Assembly (NCBI GenBank): GCA_015178975.1
Contig: WHVD01000123.1
Coordinates: 1-64,000, forward strand
Direction of reading: 5' to 3'
DNA length: 64,000 nt
DNA from: Hysterangium stoloniferum
Lineage: Eukaryota > Basidiomycota > Agaricomycetes > Hysterangiales > Hysterangiaceae
Below the pieces are notes generated by a model. The model saw nothing but the letters and a program-made list of their open reading frames with translations. It did no database searches and was not told where the DNA came from. Made by a program: the position numbers and the translations under genes. This document shows positions 10,778-20,499 of the stretch, one piece after another. Numbering within the stretch: position 1 is the stretch's first letter; each line of letters begins with the position of its first letter.

Positions 10778-11640
10778 GTGTTCGCAGAACGGAAAGTGTT
10801 CGCCGAACGGAAAGTGTTCACAGAACGGAAAGTTTTCACAGAAGGGAAAGTCCCCTTAGAAGGGAAAGTCCCATTAGAAGGGAAAGTCCTGTTAGAAGGG
10901 AAAGTCCCATTAGAAGGGAAAGTCCTGTTAGAAGGGAAAGTCCCATTAGAAGGGAAAGTCCCGTTAGAATGGAAAGTCCCGTTAAAGTCCCGTTAGAAGG
11001 GAAAGTCCCGTTAGAAGGGAAAGTCCCGTTAGAAGGGAAAGTCCCGTTAGAAGGGAAAGTCCCGTTAGAAGGGAAAGTCCCGTTAGAAGGGAAAGTCCCG
11101 TTAGAAGGGAAAGTCCCGTTAGAAGGGAAAGTCCCGTTAGAAGGGAAAGTCCCGTTAGAAGGGAAAGTCCCGTTAGAAGGGAAAGTCCCGTTAGAAGGGA
11201 AAGTCCCCTTAGAAGGGAAAGTCCCGTTAGAAGGGAAAGTCCCCTTAGAAGGGAAAGTCCCCTTAGAAGGGAAAGTCCCCTTAGAAGGGAAAGTCCCCTT
11301 AGAAGGGAAAGTCCCCTTAGAAGGGAAAGTCCCCTTAGAAGGGAAAGTCCCCTTAGAAGGGAAAGTCCCCTTAGAAGGGAAAGTCCCCTTAGAAGGGAAA
11401 GTCCCCTTAGAAGGGAAAGTCCCCTTAGAAGGGAAAGTCCCCTTAGAAGGGAAAGTCCCCTTAGAAGGGAAAGTCCCCTTAGAAGGGAAAGTCCCCTTAG
11501 AAGGGAAAGTCCCCTTAGAAAGGAAAGTCCCCTTAGAAAGGAAAGTCCCATTATAATGGAAAGTCCCGTTAGAATGGAAAGTCCTGTTAGAACAGAAAGT
11601 CCCCCTAGAATGGAAAGTCCCCCTAGAACGGAAAGTTGGC
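10778..11640. repeat. 18-bp minisatellite, unit 1 (about 43 copies)
   Basis: The consensus is AGAAGGGAAAGTCCCNTT. The left half mostly carries CCCGTT and the right half (from about 11206) almost only CCCCTT, so two variants have spread as blocks. A few AACGGAAAGTGTTC-type copies at 10778-10840 link it to the other unit arrays. The 18-bp period gives open frames on both strands; these are not genes. Confidence 0.95.
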
Positions 11641-12110
11641 AGTCACTTTGTGACCTGCCCCACTGCTTGCTGTGGGCTTCAGCTGTCACAAATGTACAAC
11701 TCAAATTTCGATAATATTCAATTTAATATTTCTTTGACATTTCTTTGATATTTCTTTCACATTTTCTTTGACAGTTCTTCAACATTCCTTTGACATTCCT
11801 TCAACTTTCCAACTTGACTTCCGAGTTGACTATTCTTCAACAATATCTTCGACAATCTCAAATATCTTTGACTTGGCTCTGTTTGATGTCATTGATGATT
11901 TCTGTTTTGATATTATATTATCATCAAGAAAACAACCGTGACAAAAGGAAACAACCGTGACAAAAGGAAACAACCGTGACAAAAGGAAACAACCGTGACA
12001 AAAGGAAACAGTTAGAAAGGAACAACAGTTACAAAAGGAATAAAGGTTCCAAAAGGAACAACAGTTTCAATGGTTGAATTGACTATCACTTGCAAGTAAT
12101 TACCATGGTC
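11640..12110. repeat. Array tail with 19-bp CAACCGTGACAAAAGGAAA repeats
   Basis: 11935-12005 holds about four copies of the 19-mer, then AACAGTTACAAAAGG-like copies to 12070. The stretch 11640-11935 is T-rich with repeated TTTGACATT/TTCAACATT words. No gene seen. Confidence 0.8.
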
Positions 12111-12345
12111 ACCTGATTTATTTATTTTGATTTCATAAATTTTATTCTGATTTATTGTATTCTATTGACTTCCTGCATTTTATTCTGTTTTATTGTATTT
12201 TATTTGGATTTATCATATTTTATTTAGATTTATTGCTATTTCTTCTTGATTTATCATATTGTATTTCGATTTATTCTATTTTATTTTAATTATTTGTATT
12301 TTATTTTACTTATTCTCGGATTTTATTATGATTTTCCCGGAAATC
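12110..12345. repeat. AT-rich TTTTATTTTGATTTATTG tract, unit 1
   Basis: Imperfect repeats of TATTTTATTTTGATTTATTG with almost no G+C. The same tract recurs at an equivalent place in most satellite units. Confidence 0.85.
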
Positions 12346-12389
12346 CTTGTAGACTTCCCCCAGGAATAAGGGATCCATGCCCGGGAGCT

Positions 12390-12720
12390 GGCCTCCATGA
12401 AGGGCGCAGGAAATGCTTCCATGAAGGCCGTGGGAACTGCTTCCATGAACCGCACGGGAATACTTCCATGGGGAGAGTCGTGGGAAACTTGTCCATTAGG
12501 GGCACGTGAAATGGTTCTGTGCACTTAAGAAATACTCCCGGGACATCACAAAAGCTCCGGCGGTGTCATAAATACTCCTGCGGTGTCGAAAAAGCTCCTG
12601 CGATTGCAAAATTGCATCTGCGCTGGCACAGAAATGCCTCCATGCTGACACATCATGCTTGTGTCATGGCGCTGCTAGGCGCCATGATGGGGGCTCGGGC
12701 TCCTGGTGGCGCCCTCACTA
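12390..12720. repeat. GC-rich 5' arrays and hairpins, unit 1
   Basis: Imperfect GGGAAATGCTTCCATGAA-type repeats (12390-12510) are followed by AAATACTCCCG-type repeats (12525-12650) and a GGCGCCATGATGG...GCTCCTGG hairpin area. Confidence 0.65.
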
Positions 12721-12969
12721 CCAAAAAAGGAAAACGGGACCCACCACCCACCATACAACTTTACTTTATATGACAAGCCTGGGAACCCTTGCTACACTGC
12801 GGGGCAGTTGCTTTGCGACTGGCCCCACAACTCCGCTGCGGGCTCCGGCTTGTTGGGGGGCGAAGCCCCCCAAACCCCCCCGCATCCATCACTCTGAAGT
12901 ATTTCTGTGTACTTCTAAGTATTTATCATACTCTTACAAATTTTCAATCAAACAAAATACATTAAATCT

Positions 12970-13287
12970 TCAATCTAATAATACATCTTTGTACACTATA
13001 TTCGCAGTTCTCTTTTTCTCCTTTAATAATATTTTTATCCTATTCCAACTTCTTCCTATTGAAAGTCCCACATACAATTGTCCATGTCCAAATACTGCCA
13101 TTCTCAAATCTATTCCCACCACTTTCAAAGACTGTCCCTGTGACTTGTTAATAGTCATTGCAAATGCTAACCGCACTGGAAACTGAATACGATGCAGTTT
13201 AAATGGCAGTTGATCATCATTTGTAATGATTTTCACCCGTGAAATAAATGCTGGTTGCCCAGTACAGGGTCCAGTTAGGATCCACAC
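12970..13287 (-). CDS. Helitron B helicase C-terminal piece
   Basis: Carries the late superfamily 1 helicase motifs: TINKSQGQSL (motif V-like) and YVGLSIGRSW (motif VI-like; Ile replaces the Arg of copies C, D and E). It ends at the conserved VLLD terminus. It is separated from the preceding piece by an in-frame stop near 13323. Confidence 0.9.
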   Translation of the reverse strand: MWILTGPCTGQPAFISRVKIITNDDQLPFKLHRIQFPVRLAFAMTINKSQGQSLKVVGIDLRMAVFGHGQLYVGLSIGRSWNRIKILLKEKKRTANIVYKDVLLD

Positions 13288-13322
13288 TGAAGCAAATTAT
13301 TTTCCATTTTCAACAGTTGCAA

Positions 13323-14090
13323 TCATGTCCCATTGAAAAGTCCCCTCTGTGGATCTATATTCTGTAACAGCATCAAAGGTACTCCTGGCTTCATCTCAAG
13401 TCGACTTGGAGAGATTCCACCAAAATTCAGGCTGTTCAAATACTCTACAGGATACATCTCTGTCTCACTGTCTCCCTCTGCAGTATCAGCACTGTGGTAC
13501 ATCTGACTCTCCCCTGGAAATTTATTCAGAAGTTCTGAATTAATCTCATCCACCTCTGAATTTCTTGGACACAGAATTGCCCGGTCTAAGAAGTCTCCAT
13601 CTTGCCAATCTCTTTGGTCTCTATCCACATGGATGTCTGGATATATCTCAGCAATCAGATCAGACATTTCTGGACCACAGATCATATGAGGAGGGATATC
13701 CATTGTATGATCCAAAGGTAAATCCTTTCCATGGCCTACATCCAAGAGCCACTGAGCAAACTGTTCACTTTCTGGATCATCCTGATCCACCCGCATATTC
13801 TTTTTCAAGAATAGTATCTTAATATGCTTCCAGAGTTCTGATTTCTGGATACATTGTCCAATGATCTGTTCTTTTGAACCCTTGGGTACAACAGGCAAAG
13901 TCTGATGGAAGTCACCTCCCCAGGCAACAGGAAGCCCTCCAAAGAGAAGATCCTCCTTGTCTAATAAATCCCTCAGGGTTCTGTCAACTGCCTCACATGT
14001 GAAATGTGACTGCATAGGAACTTCATCCCAGATAATCAGTCGCACTTCCTTCATGAGCTCTGCCTTTGTGATCCCTTTTTGATATGACAT
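13323..14090 (-). CDS. Helitron B helicase middle piece
   Basis: Contains Walker B LIIWDEVPM and the PIF1-like GGDFHQTLPV motif, with the conserved run through NSLNFGGISPSRLE. One frame break near 14080 separates it from the Walker A piece upstream. Confidence 0.9.
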   Translation of the reverse strand: MSYQKGITKAELMKEVRLIIWDEVPMQSHFTCEAVDRTLRDLLDKEDLLFGGLPVAWGGDFHQTLPVVPKGSKEQIIGQCIQKSELWKHIKILFLKKNMRVDQDDPESEQFAQWLLDVGHGKDLPLDHTMDIPPHMICGPEMSDLIAEIYPDIHVDRDQRDWQDGDFLDRAILCPRNSEVDEINSELLNKFPGESQMYHSADTAEGDSETEMYPVEYLNSLNFGGISPSRLEMKPGVPLMLLQNIDPQRGLFNGT

Positions 14091-14314
14091 AGAGCATCCT
14101 TCTCACAGGGAACAGGGATTGAAAATGTGCTGTGAGAAGTGCGACCACCCTTGAGAATCATTGATGCAATTCCAGAGGATGCCACACAAAGCACAATGTA
14201 GCCCTTGGCCCTACATGCATGTGCCAGAGTATTCCATACAAAGGACTTGCCAGTGCCTCCTGGACCATTGACAAAGAACAATTTGCCTTCTTGTTGCTCA
14301 TCCACTGCCTTCAT
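14051..14314 (-). CDS. Helitron B helicase Walker A piece
   Basis: Carries FFVNGPGGTGKSFVWNTL, the Walker A ATP-binding motif, then SSGIASMILKGGRTSH. The frame is lost just after KKGS. Confidence 0.9.
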   Translation of the reverse strand: MKAVDEQQEGKLFFVNGPGGTGKSFVWNTLAHACRAKGYIVLCVASSGIASMILKGGRTSHSTFSIPVPCEKDALCHIKKGSQRQSS

Positions 14315-14617
14315 GATAGTCTCAAAGGCAGCATGTTGTTCAGGATTGCACTTTTCAAGATTAGCTTGGGCACTGGCAAGCTCATGTTGAATATTATAAC
14401 TCTTTTGCTCTTTAATGAGATAGTTGCCAACAATGGCATCCTAATTATCAGTGCAGTTTGGCATGGTTGGATAGTGTGAGAGGGACTTTCCAGAATAGCA
14501 TAGGATCTTATCAATTTCATAGACCAAAGTCATAAACTTGGATTGGTGATGGATTCTCAATGCCATGTGTTTGCTGAAGTATGAACTCCAAATCATCACA
14601 AAGAAATACTTTGAAGT

Positions 14618-14903
14618 CATTCCAGAGTTCATGGAGTTGTGCAGGGGAGGACATTGTCAAAATGATGGCAAATAACCTTCGCAGTTGAAACCCAGATTGT
14701 ATACCACTGGCTTCTCTGAGGCACATATGCCACTGGCGGTCATCTTCAAGAAAACCACGTCATTCCAGAGTTCATGGAGTTGTGCAGGGGAGGACATTGT
14801 CAAAATGATGGCAAATAACCTTCGCAGTTGAAACCCAGATTGTATACCACTGGCTTCTCTGAGGCACATATGCCACTGGCGGTCATCTTCAAGAAAACCA
14901 CGT
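14618..14903 (-). repeat. 143-bp direct tandem duplication inside Helitron B
   Basis: The sequence starting CATTCCAGAG at 14618 recurs at 14761. 143 is not a multiple of three, so the copy shifts the frame between the Rep and helicase domains. Confidence 0.95.
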
Positions 14904-16135
14904 GCCACACAGGCTTGTTGAAATGTAGGATAAGTCTCACCCTGAAAGGTCCTGAGCTGTTCAAATGAAGTGGCACCTTTGACAACAGTGAGCAAAGTAT
15001 GTAGGTGGAATCTTTCCCCGCTGGCAATATTGACAAAATGAATATGCCCTATTGAAAACCCACTTTGACATGGCTTCCATGATTTCTTCTTGGGTACAAA
15101 TGTGAAATACTCAGGAAAATCCATATAAAATGTATCCTGGGCATGCTGTCCATTATAACCAATGAGACCTTTGGCATTAGCTTCAAAATAGGCCATGAGA
15201 GTTGTCCCTGAATACTCTGCCCTTTGTAAAGCCTCAGCAGGACCTTGATCACCATCAAAAAGTACAGTGTTTTCCCCAGGGAGATGGACTTTAAGTGCCA
15301 TTACTGCAGGAACCTGGGTGTGGAGTTCATTACACATTAACCACCAGACAGACTCATGTGCACTGACATAACGTGCATCAAGGTACTGTTGAATCTCATC
15401 TGGTGTCCTTCCAAATTCCATAGTTGTATGATCATGGCCCTTGTAGCAGTATTTATGCATGTACTTCATTGACCTATTGGTAAAGGTCAACTCTACATTG
15501 ATGTGGCATTCAAAGGTGATAATCAAAATAGGGGAGTAAGGGACAACATGTCTGGGGTCATATGTAAACTTGGGAGTTTCATAAACCCTTCCATTGTTGG
15601 GGCGAGCATATGTTGGATAGCCTTCCTCATTGACAATGGTGGCTTCACACCAATCCTTTGGATAGTATTTACTGCACTTCTTATCAACCATACAGGCAGC
15701 ATTTGGATGTTCATCTCCACAGGGGCCATGGGTCATTAGTTGTCCTACTAAATTAAATAGTCTGGGATGTGTTTCAGGATCTGGAAAACAGGCAGAAACA
15801 AATGAGTCAACATCTTCTGATGTCCTTGGCTTATTCTGGTCATCAAACCATATGAGGCAGTGCATGTGTGGAAGACCCCGCTTTTGGAATTCAATGACAT
15901 GGATATGGGCTACTGTTCTCCCAAAGATCTGGTCCTCTGTAATCATCTTGAGCAACTTAGCCTTCTTGGCAGCAAAGGCACGGGAGACCAAATCAGGACA
16001 ATCAGCAGCAGTCTGTCCAGGAAGCAATTCATCAGTAACCTCCTTCCACTTGGGATTGGCTGTCATGGTGATGAAGCAGCTGGCATTGCCATACTTGCGT
16101 GCAATTGCAAATGAATTTTGTAGACTTTGTCTCAT
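14657..16135 (-). CDS. Helitron B HUH Rep nuclease piece
   Basis: An open stretch of 492 codons. It contains the HUH metal site in GLPHMHCLIW and the twin-tyrosine region KYMHKYCYKG, which in Helitrons nicks and joins DNA at the element ends. CFITMTANPKW precedes it and matches Helitron Rep proteins. Its last 35 or so residues after HELWND come from the 143-bp duplication and are out of register. This is the best-preserved nuclease in the window. Confidence 0.93.
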   Translation of the reverse strand: MRQSLQNSFAIARKYGNASCFITMTANPKWKEVTDELLPGQTAADCPDLVSRAFAAKKAKLLKMITEDQIFGRTVAHIHVIEFQKRGLPHMHCLIWFDDQNKPRTSEDVDSFVSACFPDPETHPRLFNLVGQLMTHGPCGDEHPNAACMVDKKCSKYYPKDWCEATIVNEEGYPTYARPNNGRVYETPKFTYDPRHVVPYSPILIITFECHINVELTFTNRSMKYMHKYCYKGHDHTTMEFGRTPDEIQQYLDARYVSAHESVWWLMCNELHTQVPAVMALKVHLPGENTVLFDGDQGPAEALQRAEYSGTTLMAYFEANAKGLIGYNGQHAQDTFYMDFPEYFTFVPKKKSWKPCQSGFSIGHIHFVNIASGERFHLHTLLTVVKGATSFEQLRTFQGETYPTFQQACVARGFLEDDRQWHMCLREASGIQSGFQLRRLFAIILTMSSPAQLHELWNDVVFLKMTASGICASEKPVVYNLGFNCEGYLPSF

Positions 16136-16181
16136 ATCCCTTGAACTGCCAGTAAATGTAGAAGTGTACTGACATCCTGAT

Positions 16182-18008
16182 TTATAAATGCATCAACCAC
16201 CTGGTTGTAGAGTTCTGCACGTAACCTTGGTTGATATCCCTGAGAAATCTCAATCTGCGCTTCTCTGTTACTGCCCAGGCATTGACAATATACTGCTGGA
16301 ATAGCTTTTGTGCATAAAAAAGGGTTTCATATGCTCTGGGAAATAGGCGATAGGCATAATATTCACATTGGGTCACTTTCCGACTTTTTTCTTCATCTTT
16401 ACCTTCATCCTGCTGTCCAGGCTGGGGCTGCCAATTTTGATTTGCATAGGGAATATCCCATGACCAACCACGCTCACCCCTGGGGAAGAGCATGACATAA
16501 TGAAGGGGTGTATAAATAGCCTGTGCTTCATGGACATGATGGAACTGGCCCCCCCTCCTCTGAACAATAATATCCCTTGGATCACCACGACCTGTGTCAC
16601 CCTCTCCAGGAAGAATAACTGCAAGTTCATCACCAGTTGGAAGGTTGTACCATCTGGGATCATTAAAAGCCTTGTAGCTCAGCCTGACATGTAACCTTGG
16701 AGTCTCTGTCTGTGTCCTCAATCGCTCATGTGCCTGGCGATAGAGTTGTATAAAGGGATTATATTGCTCCATCATATCCTGCAAGTCAGAAAAGGTTTGG
16801 TTGTTTAGGCTTCTATTTGCCCTGTGATTCTGCCTCTGCTGCAATGCCTGCATCAGTCCCTCCTGTGCTAATGCAGGATCATGGATGTAAAGCTGAGCAT
16901 AACTACGTGTTACACCCTCTCCATAAGGAATCAAGGAACCATCCTGGTGATACAATTCTCCATGGATTTTGAAGACATATGGGCCACCACCACCCTGCAA
17001 GACAGACTCATCCAAATTGACACCCAGTGATGTAAATGCAAAAGCATTATTATAGGCACGAATATTCTTGAGAAATTCCCTGCTATTATCTGTATTACCC
17101 TCTATAAGAGACCTTAAAGTGTGAGGGACTGGCTCAAGTATTGGAAAAGCCACCTTTCCTTGCTTGCAACACTTGCCAAATTTTGGATGTGTCTTAGAGC
17201 TATTTGCCACACGCTCATCCATCCAGTGCAAAGCTCCACAGTCTGGACACTGTATGTTCATAGGTCCCAAGTTATGTCTTGAGAATCTCTCCTCCACAAC
17301 TGGTTTCCGTCCAATGGGTAATTGTGGAAAGGGAGGTGGCGGTGGAGGTGGAGGCATAGCTACAGGCTGTAAAATAGCTGGGGGTAGGGGAATAGCTGGA
17401 GGTAGGGCTAACTGTAGCTGTTGTTGTTGTGGAACAGGATTTCCAGGTGGATAGTAAATCTGTGGTGGTGCCCACTGCACAATAGGTGGTTGTTGCTGTT
17501 GTGGAACTGGATTTCCAGGTGGGTGGTGGGGCTGTGGTGGGGCTAACTGCAAAATGGGTACCTGTGCCTGAAGTTGTGGGACTGGATTTCCAGGTGGATG
17601 GTGGGGCTGTGGTGGAGCTAACTGCAGAACTGGATTTCCATGTGGATGGTGAAGCTGTGGTGGTGCCCACTGCAAAATAGGTAGTTGTTGTTGTGGAACT
17701 GGATTTCCAGGTAGATGGTGATGCTGTGGTGGGGCTAACTGCAAAATTGGTACCTGTGCCTGGAGTTGTGGCATGGCATTAACAGGTGGATGACCATGGT
17801 ACAGCTGTGGTGGTACCCACTGCAAAATAGGTTGTTGTTGTTGTGGTGGTGGTGGTGGAACTTGATTTCCAGGTGGTTGGTGAAGCTGTGGTGGTGCCCA
17901 CTGCAAAATAGGTTGTGGTGGTAGTCGTACAGCTGGATTTCCAGGTGGATGGTGATGCTGTGGTGGGGCTAACTGCAAAATGGGTACCTGTGCCTGGAGG
18001 TGTGGCAT
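16182..18008 (-). CDS. Helitron B N-terminal region: Pro/His/Gln repeats, zinc module, Helitron_like_N
   Basis: 608 open codons. The first ~240 residues are low-complexity repeats of PILQLAPPQHHHPPGNPVPQ type. Next is CPDCGALHWMDERV...FGKCCKQGKV, the CxxC...CC zinc module seen before Helitron Rep domains, and then FPILEPVPHTLRSL and FKIHGELYHQDGSL of the Helitron_like_N domain. The frame is lost at the end near 16200 by an indel. Confidence 0.9.
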   Translation of the reverse strand: MPHLQAQVPILQLAPPQHHHPPGNPAVRLPPQPILQWAPPQLHQPPGNQVPPPPPQQQQPILQWVPPQLYHGHPPVNAMPQLQAQVPILQLAPPQHHHLPGNPVPQQQLPILQWAPPQLHHPHGNPVLQLAPPQPHHPPGNPVPQLQAQVPILQLAPPQPHHPPGNPVPQQQQPPIVQWAPPQIYYPPGNPVPQQQQLQLALPPAIPLPPAILQPVAMPPPPPPPPFPQLPIGRKPVVEERFSRHNLGPMNIQCPDCGALHWMDERVANSSKTHPKFGKCCKQGKVAFPILEPVPHTLRSLIEGNTDNSREFLKNIRAYNNAFAFTSLGVNLDESVLQGGGGPYVFKIHGELYHQDGSLIPYGEGVTRSYAQLYIHDPALAQEGLMQALQQRQNHRANRSLNNQTFSDLQDMMEQYNPFIQLYRQAHERLRTQTETPRLHVRLSYKAFNDPRWYNLPTGDELAVILPGEGDTGRGDPRDIIVQRRGGQFHHVHEAQAIYTPLHYVMLFPRGERGWSWDIPYANQNWQPQPGQQDEGKDEEKSRKVTQCEYYAYRLFPRAYETLFYAQKLFQQYIVNAWAVTEKRRLRFLRDINQGYVQNSTTRWLMHL

Positions 18009-18400
18009 GGCATTAACAGGTGGATGACTATGCTGGACTGGTGCAGATTGGACAATTTGAGCAGCTGGATTTCCTCATCCACAACCCCACCTAAGAGGTT
18101 GTAATAGTCGTAAATATTCATACTGCCTACGCAAGAGAGCCATTGCATCAGCGCCACCTGCAGCAGAGCCACCTGCAGCAGAGCCACCTGCAGTAGAGCC
18201 ACTTAGCTGAGCAACCAAAAATGGATTATCAGATTAACCTCTACCAAAGGAAAATGGAGATCTCAAAATGGTTGAGCAGGGGGTGGTATATTAGAATTCA
18301 CAACTAAACACCAATGACAATCAGATGGAGATGTCATTTGAAATTGTGCCCTATGCTGCCTTCACTCTTCCTCCCAATTATGCTCAGGTGTTCGATCCAT

Positions 18401-19620
18401 AATAATGGAGGGATCCACTCAAGAGCAAAATGCCAGTGCAATATCACAAAGGGAGCTGTATGGCTTATCTAAAACAAAGGAACAGCAGCAGATGTAGAAA
18501 ACCTATTAAAGAAAGAGGGAGAGGAGTGACAGAGTAAGTTGAATTGAATTAGGTTAAAATCAATCAAACATGTGAAAAATAAAGTATAAATCAGTTTTCA
18601 CAGAATAAGGAAAGTTATCAATACTAACCTTGAGGAGCTTCTTATCTTCCAGCAAGAATAGAAACAGCAACAAAGCAAAAAAACCACACAATAGGAGTTA
18701 ATTCCACTGTATGAATAATCATTAAGCAAAGAAAGGTGAAATTAAACACAGGGATGGGACTTACCTTTAATACTCCACTCTACTCACAGAGAGTACTCAC
18801 AAAAGGAGTGGAAAGTGTGCGACAAAAAGAAATCAGACAAATAGGTCTAAAATAATCCAAAAACATGAAAAATAAAGCATTAATAACTTTTAATAACATG
18901 AGAGAGAATCAACACTAACCTGGAGGTGCTTTATATCTTCCAGGGAGAGTAGAAATAGCAATAAACCCAAAACACAACACAATGGGGGTCAATGGCAACT
19001 GTATGAATTATCCATAAGGATAAAAAGGTAAAATCAATTCAGAGACACAATTCACCTTCAATACTCCACCTATACCGATAGGGAGCACTCATAAAAGTAG
19101 GGGAGAGTGTGAGAGAAAAATGAGTTGCACAATTGGCTCTACAATAATCCAAAAATACAGAAAATAAAGCATAAATAATTTAAAACAGTATAAGGAAGCC
19201 CAAAGCCCACCTAAAAAATATAGGAAAGCCTTCAAACAGTGTATGGGAAAATAATAAATAAGAGGAAGTGCCAGAAAAAGGTAATTTGACTACAATTAAA
19301 TTATTTAATCAATCAAAAAAGCAAGAATTGATTAATAATTACTACAAACTTACCACACCTTTGATATAGCCCCAAGAGTCCAGAAATACTTCAGAGAAGG
19401 GCCACCTCTAATATGGGGAGCAGAGGGCCAGAAGAGAGGCAGATTCTGTCTGCATGATAACATGATAATAAATAATTATTAATTAGAAAAGCAACTTTAA
19501 ATGGGATTAAATACAGTCTTAACACACCTTGATAAAGGTTTAATATCTTGAGAAATAATTCCAGATGGCAACTCTGAGGAGGAGACGGCTGGGTGAGAGG
19601 GGGAAGGGAGATAAGAGTGG
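18401..19620 (-). other. Helitron B 5' leader: repeated modules, no gene seen
   Basis: Modules of about 280-300 bp (around 18600-18900, 18900-19190 and onward) share TATATCTTCCAG, AATACTCCAC, CAAATAGGTCTAAAATA and AAATAAAGCATAAATAA words. On the minus strand each module offers AGGTTAGT- or AGGTRAGT-like splice donors. The same leader recurs in copies C, D and E. I see no protein-coding gene. Confidence 0.7.
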
Positions 19621-19659
19621 CAGCCTTGAGGCTTGACCACGGGCTTCCTGCATTCCTGC

Positions 19660-20019
19660 GCCGGCAAAGAGAATGCTCCCACGGCGTTGAAAAAGCTCCC
19701 ACGCCGTTACAGTGTCACGAAAGTAATAGTCCCACGTTTTTCACAAATACTCCCGCGAGGTGAAGAATACTCCCGCGGTGCCACAAATGCTCCCGCGCTG
19801 TCACAAAAGCTCCTGCGGCACCATTAAATACTCCCGCGAGTGCAGAAATGCACCCACACTGACTAATTAAAGAGTTCGGGCGCTAACGTGCCCTCACCAG
19901 GACAGCTCGCCCTGATCGGGATTTCTGGGCCGGATCGGGAAAAACTCGGGCACTCCACACCCTCGGCCTGCAGCGCCTAAAAATGCCCACCACCCACCAT
20001 ACAACTTTACTTTATATGA
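19660..20019 (-). other. Helitron B 5' terminal GC arrays and hairpins
   Basis: AAATACTCCCGCG-type repeats occupy 19670-19860. The GGGCGCTAACGTGCCC inverted repeat lies at about 19878-19893. The end is ACTTTATATGA at the seam with unit 3. Confidence 0.75.
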
Positions 20020-20177
20020 CAAGCCTGGGAACCCTTGCTACGCTGCAGGGCGGTCACTTCGTGACCTGCCCCACAACTTTGCTGCGGGCTCCGGCTTGTT
20101 GGGGGGCGAAGCCCCCCAAAACCCCCCGCGTCCATGACTCATAAGTATTTTTGAGGCCCATTGTTCTAAAAGGGAAG

Positions 20178-20432
20178 CTGTTAGAACGGAAAGTCACTTT
20201 ACAACGGAAAGTCACTTTACAACGGAAAGTCACTTTACAACGGAAAGTCACTTTACAACGGAAAGTCACTTTACAACGGAAAGTCACTTTACAACGGAAA
20301 GTCACTTTACAACGGAAAGTCACTTTACAACGGAAAGTCACTTTACAACGGAAAGTCACTTTACAACGGAAAGTCACTTTACAACGGAAAGTCACTTTAC
20401 AACGGAAAGTCACATTAGACAGAAAGTGTTCA
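20178..20432. repeat. 18-bp minisatellite, unit 3 (about 13 copies)
   Basis: The consensus is AACGGAAAGTCACTTTAC, almost without variation. Confidence 0.97.
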
Positions 20433-20499
20433 GGGAATGGAAAGTGTTATAAAGGAAACAAAAGTTACGTAGAAAACCCCAGTTACAAAGGAAGGATAC

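Larger units (their letters stand above)
10649..12773 (-). mobile_element. Unit 1: transposase-free satellite unit
   Basis: Bounded by seams at 10648 and 12773. Its 3' hairpin block (10649-10718) is decayed: the GGTCCC/GTGACC stem is mismatched and the G6/C6 hairpin is lost. Next come an 18-bp array (10845-11640), a tail region, a 19-bp CAACCGTGACAAAAGGAAA array, an AT-rich tract and GC-rich 5' arrays. Confidence 0.75.
12970..18400 (-). pseudogene. Helitron B Rep-helicase, all domains present but disrupted
   Basis: The family start MDRTPE is at 18400-18398, but codon 13 is TGA and a second TGA follows further on. Both sites and several Arg-to-Cys/Trp/His changes fit CpG decay when set against copy C. 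Downstream the coding potential is high: Pro/Gln-rich N-terminus, zinc module, Helitron_like_N, HUH Rep, PIF1-type helicase, ending KDVLLD at 12970. Further breaks are a frameshift near 16200, a 143-bp tandem duplication at 14618-14903, a frameshift near 14080 and a stop near 13323. An intact product would be roughly 1,750 aa and would drive rolling-circle transposition. Confidence 0.93.
12774..20019 (-). mobile_element. Unit 2: Helitron B, near full length
   Basis: At 7246 bp this is the longest uninterrupted unit. In minus-strand order: 5' hairpins and GC arrays (20019-19620), leader (19620-18401), coding region (18400-12970), and a short tail with the 3' hairpin block (12888-12774). The block has an imperfect AGTTGC-TTT-GCGACT stem and a GGGGGGCGAAGCCCCCC hairpin at 12855-12871. 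Confidence 0.9.

Noticed and set aside
10591..11704. Long ORFs on both strands rich in EGKVPL or LSLLRG repeats
   Set aside because: They arise because the minisatellite period (18 bp) is a multiple of three. Both strands and several frames are open, and the equivalent 17-bp array in unit 6 has none. No start context or domain.
12850..12875. G6/C6 hairpin as a transcription terminator
   Set aside because: Intrinsic GC-hairpin plus U-tract termination is a bacterial mechanism, no T tract follows, and the hairpin is fixed at transposon ends.
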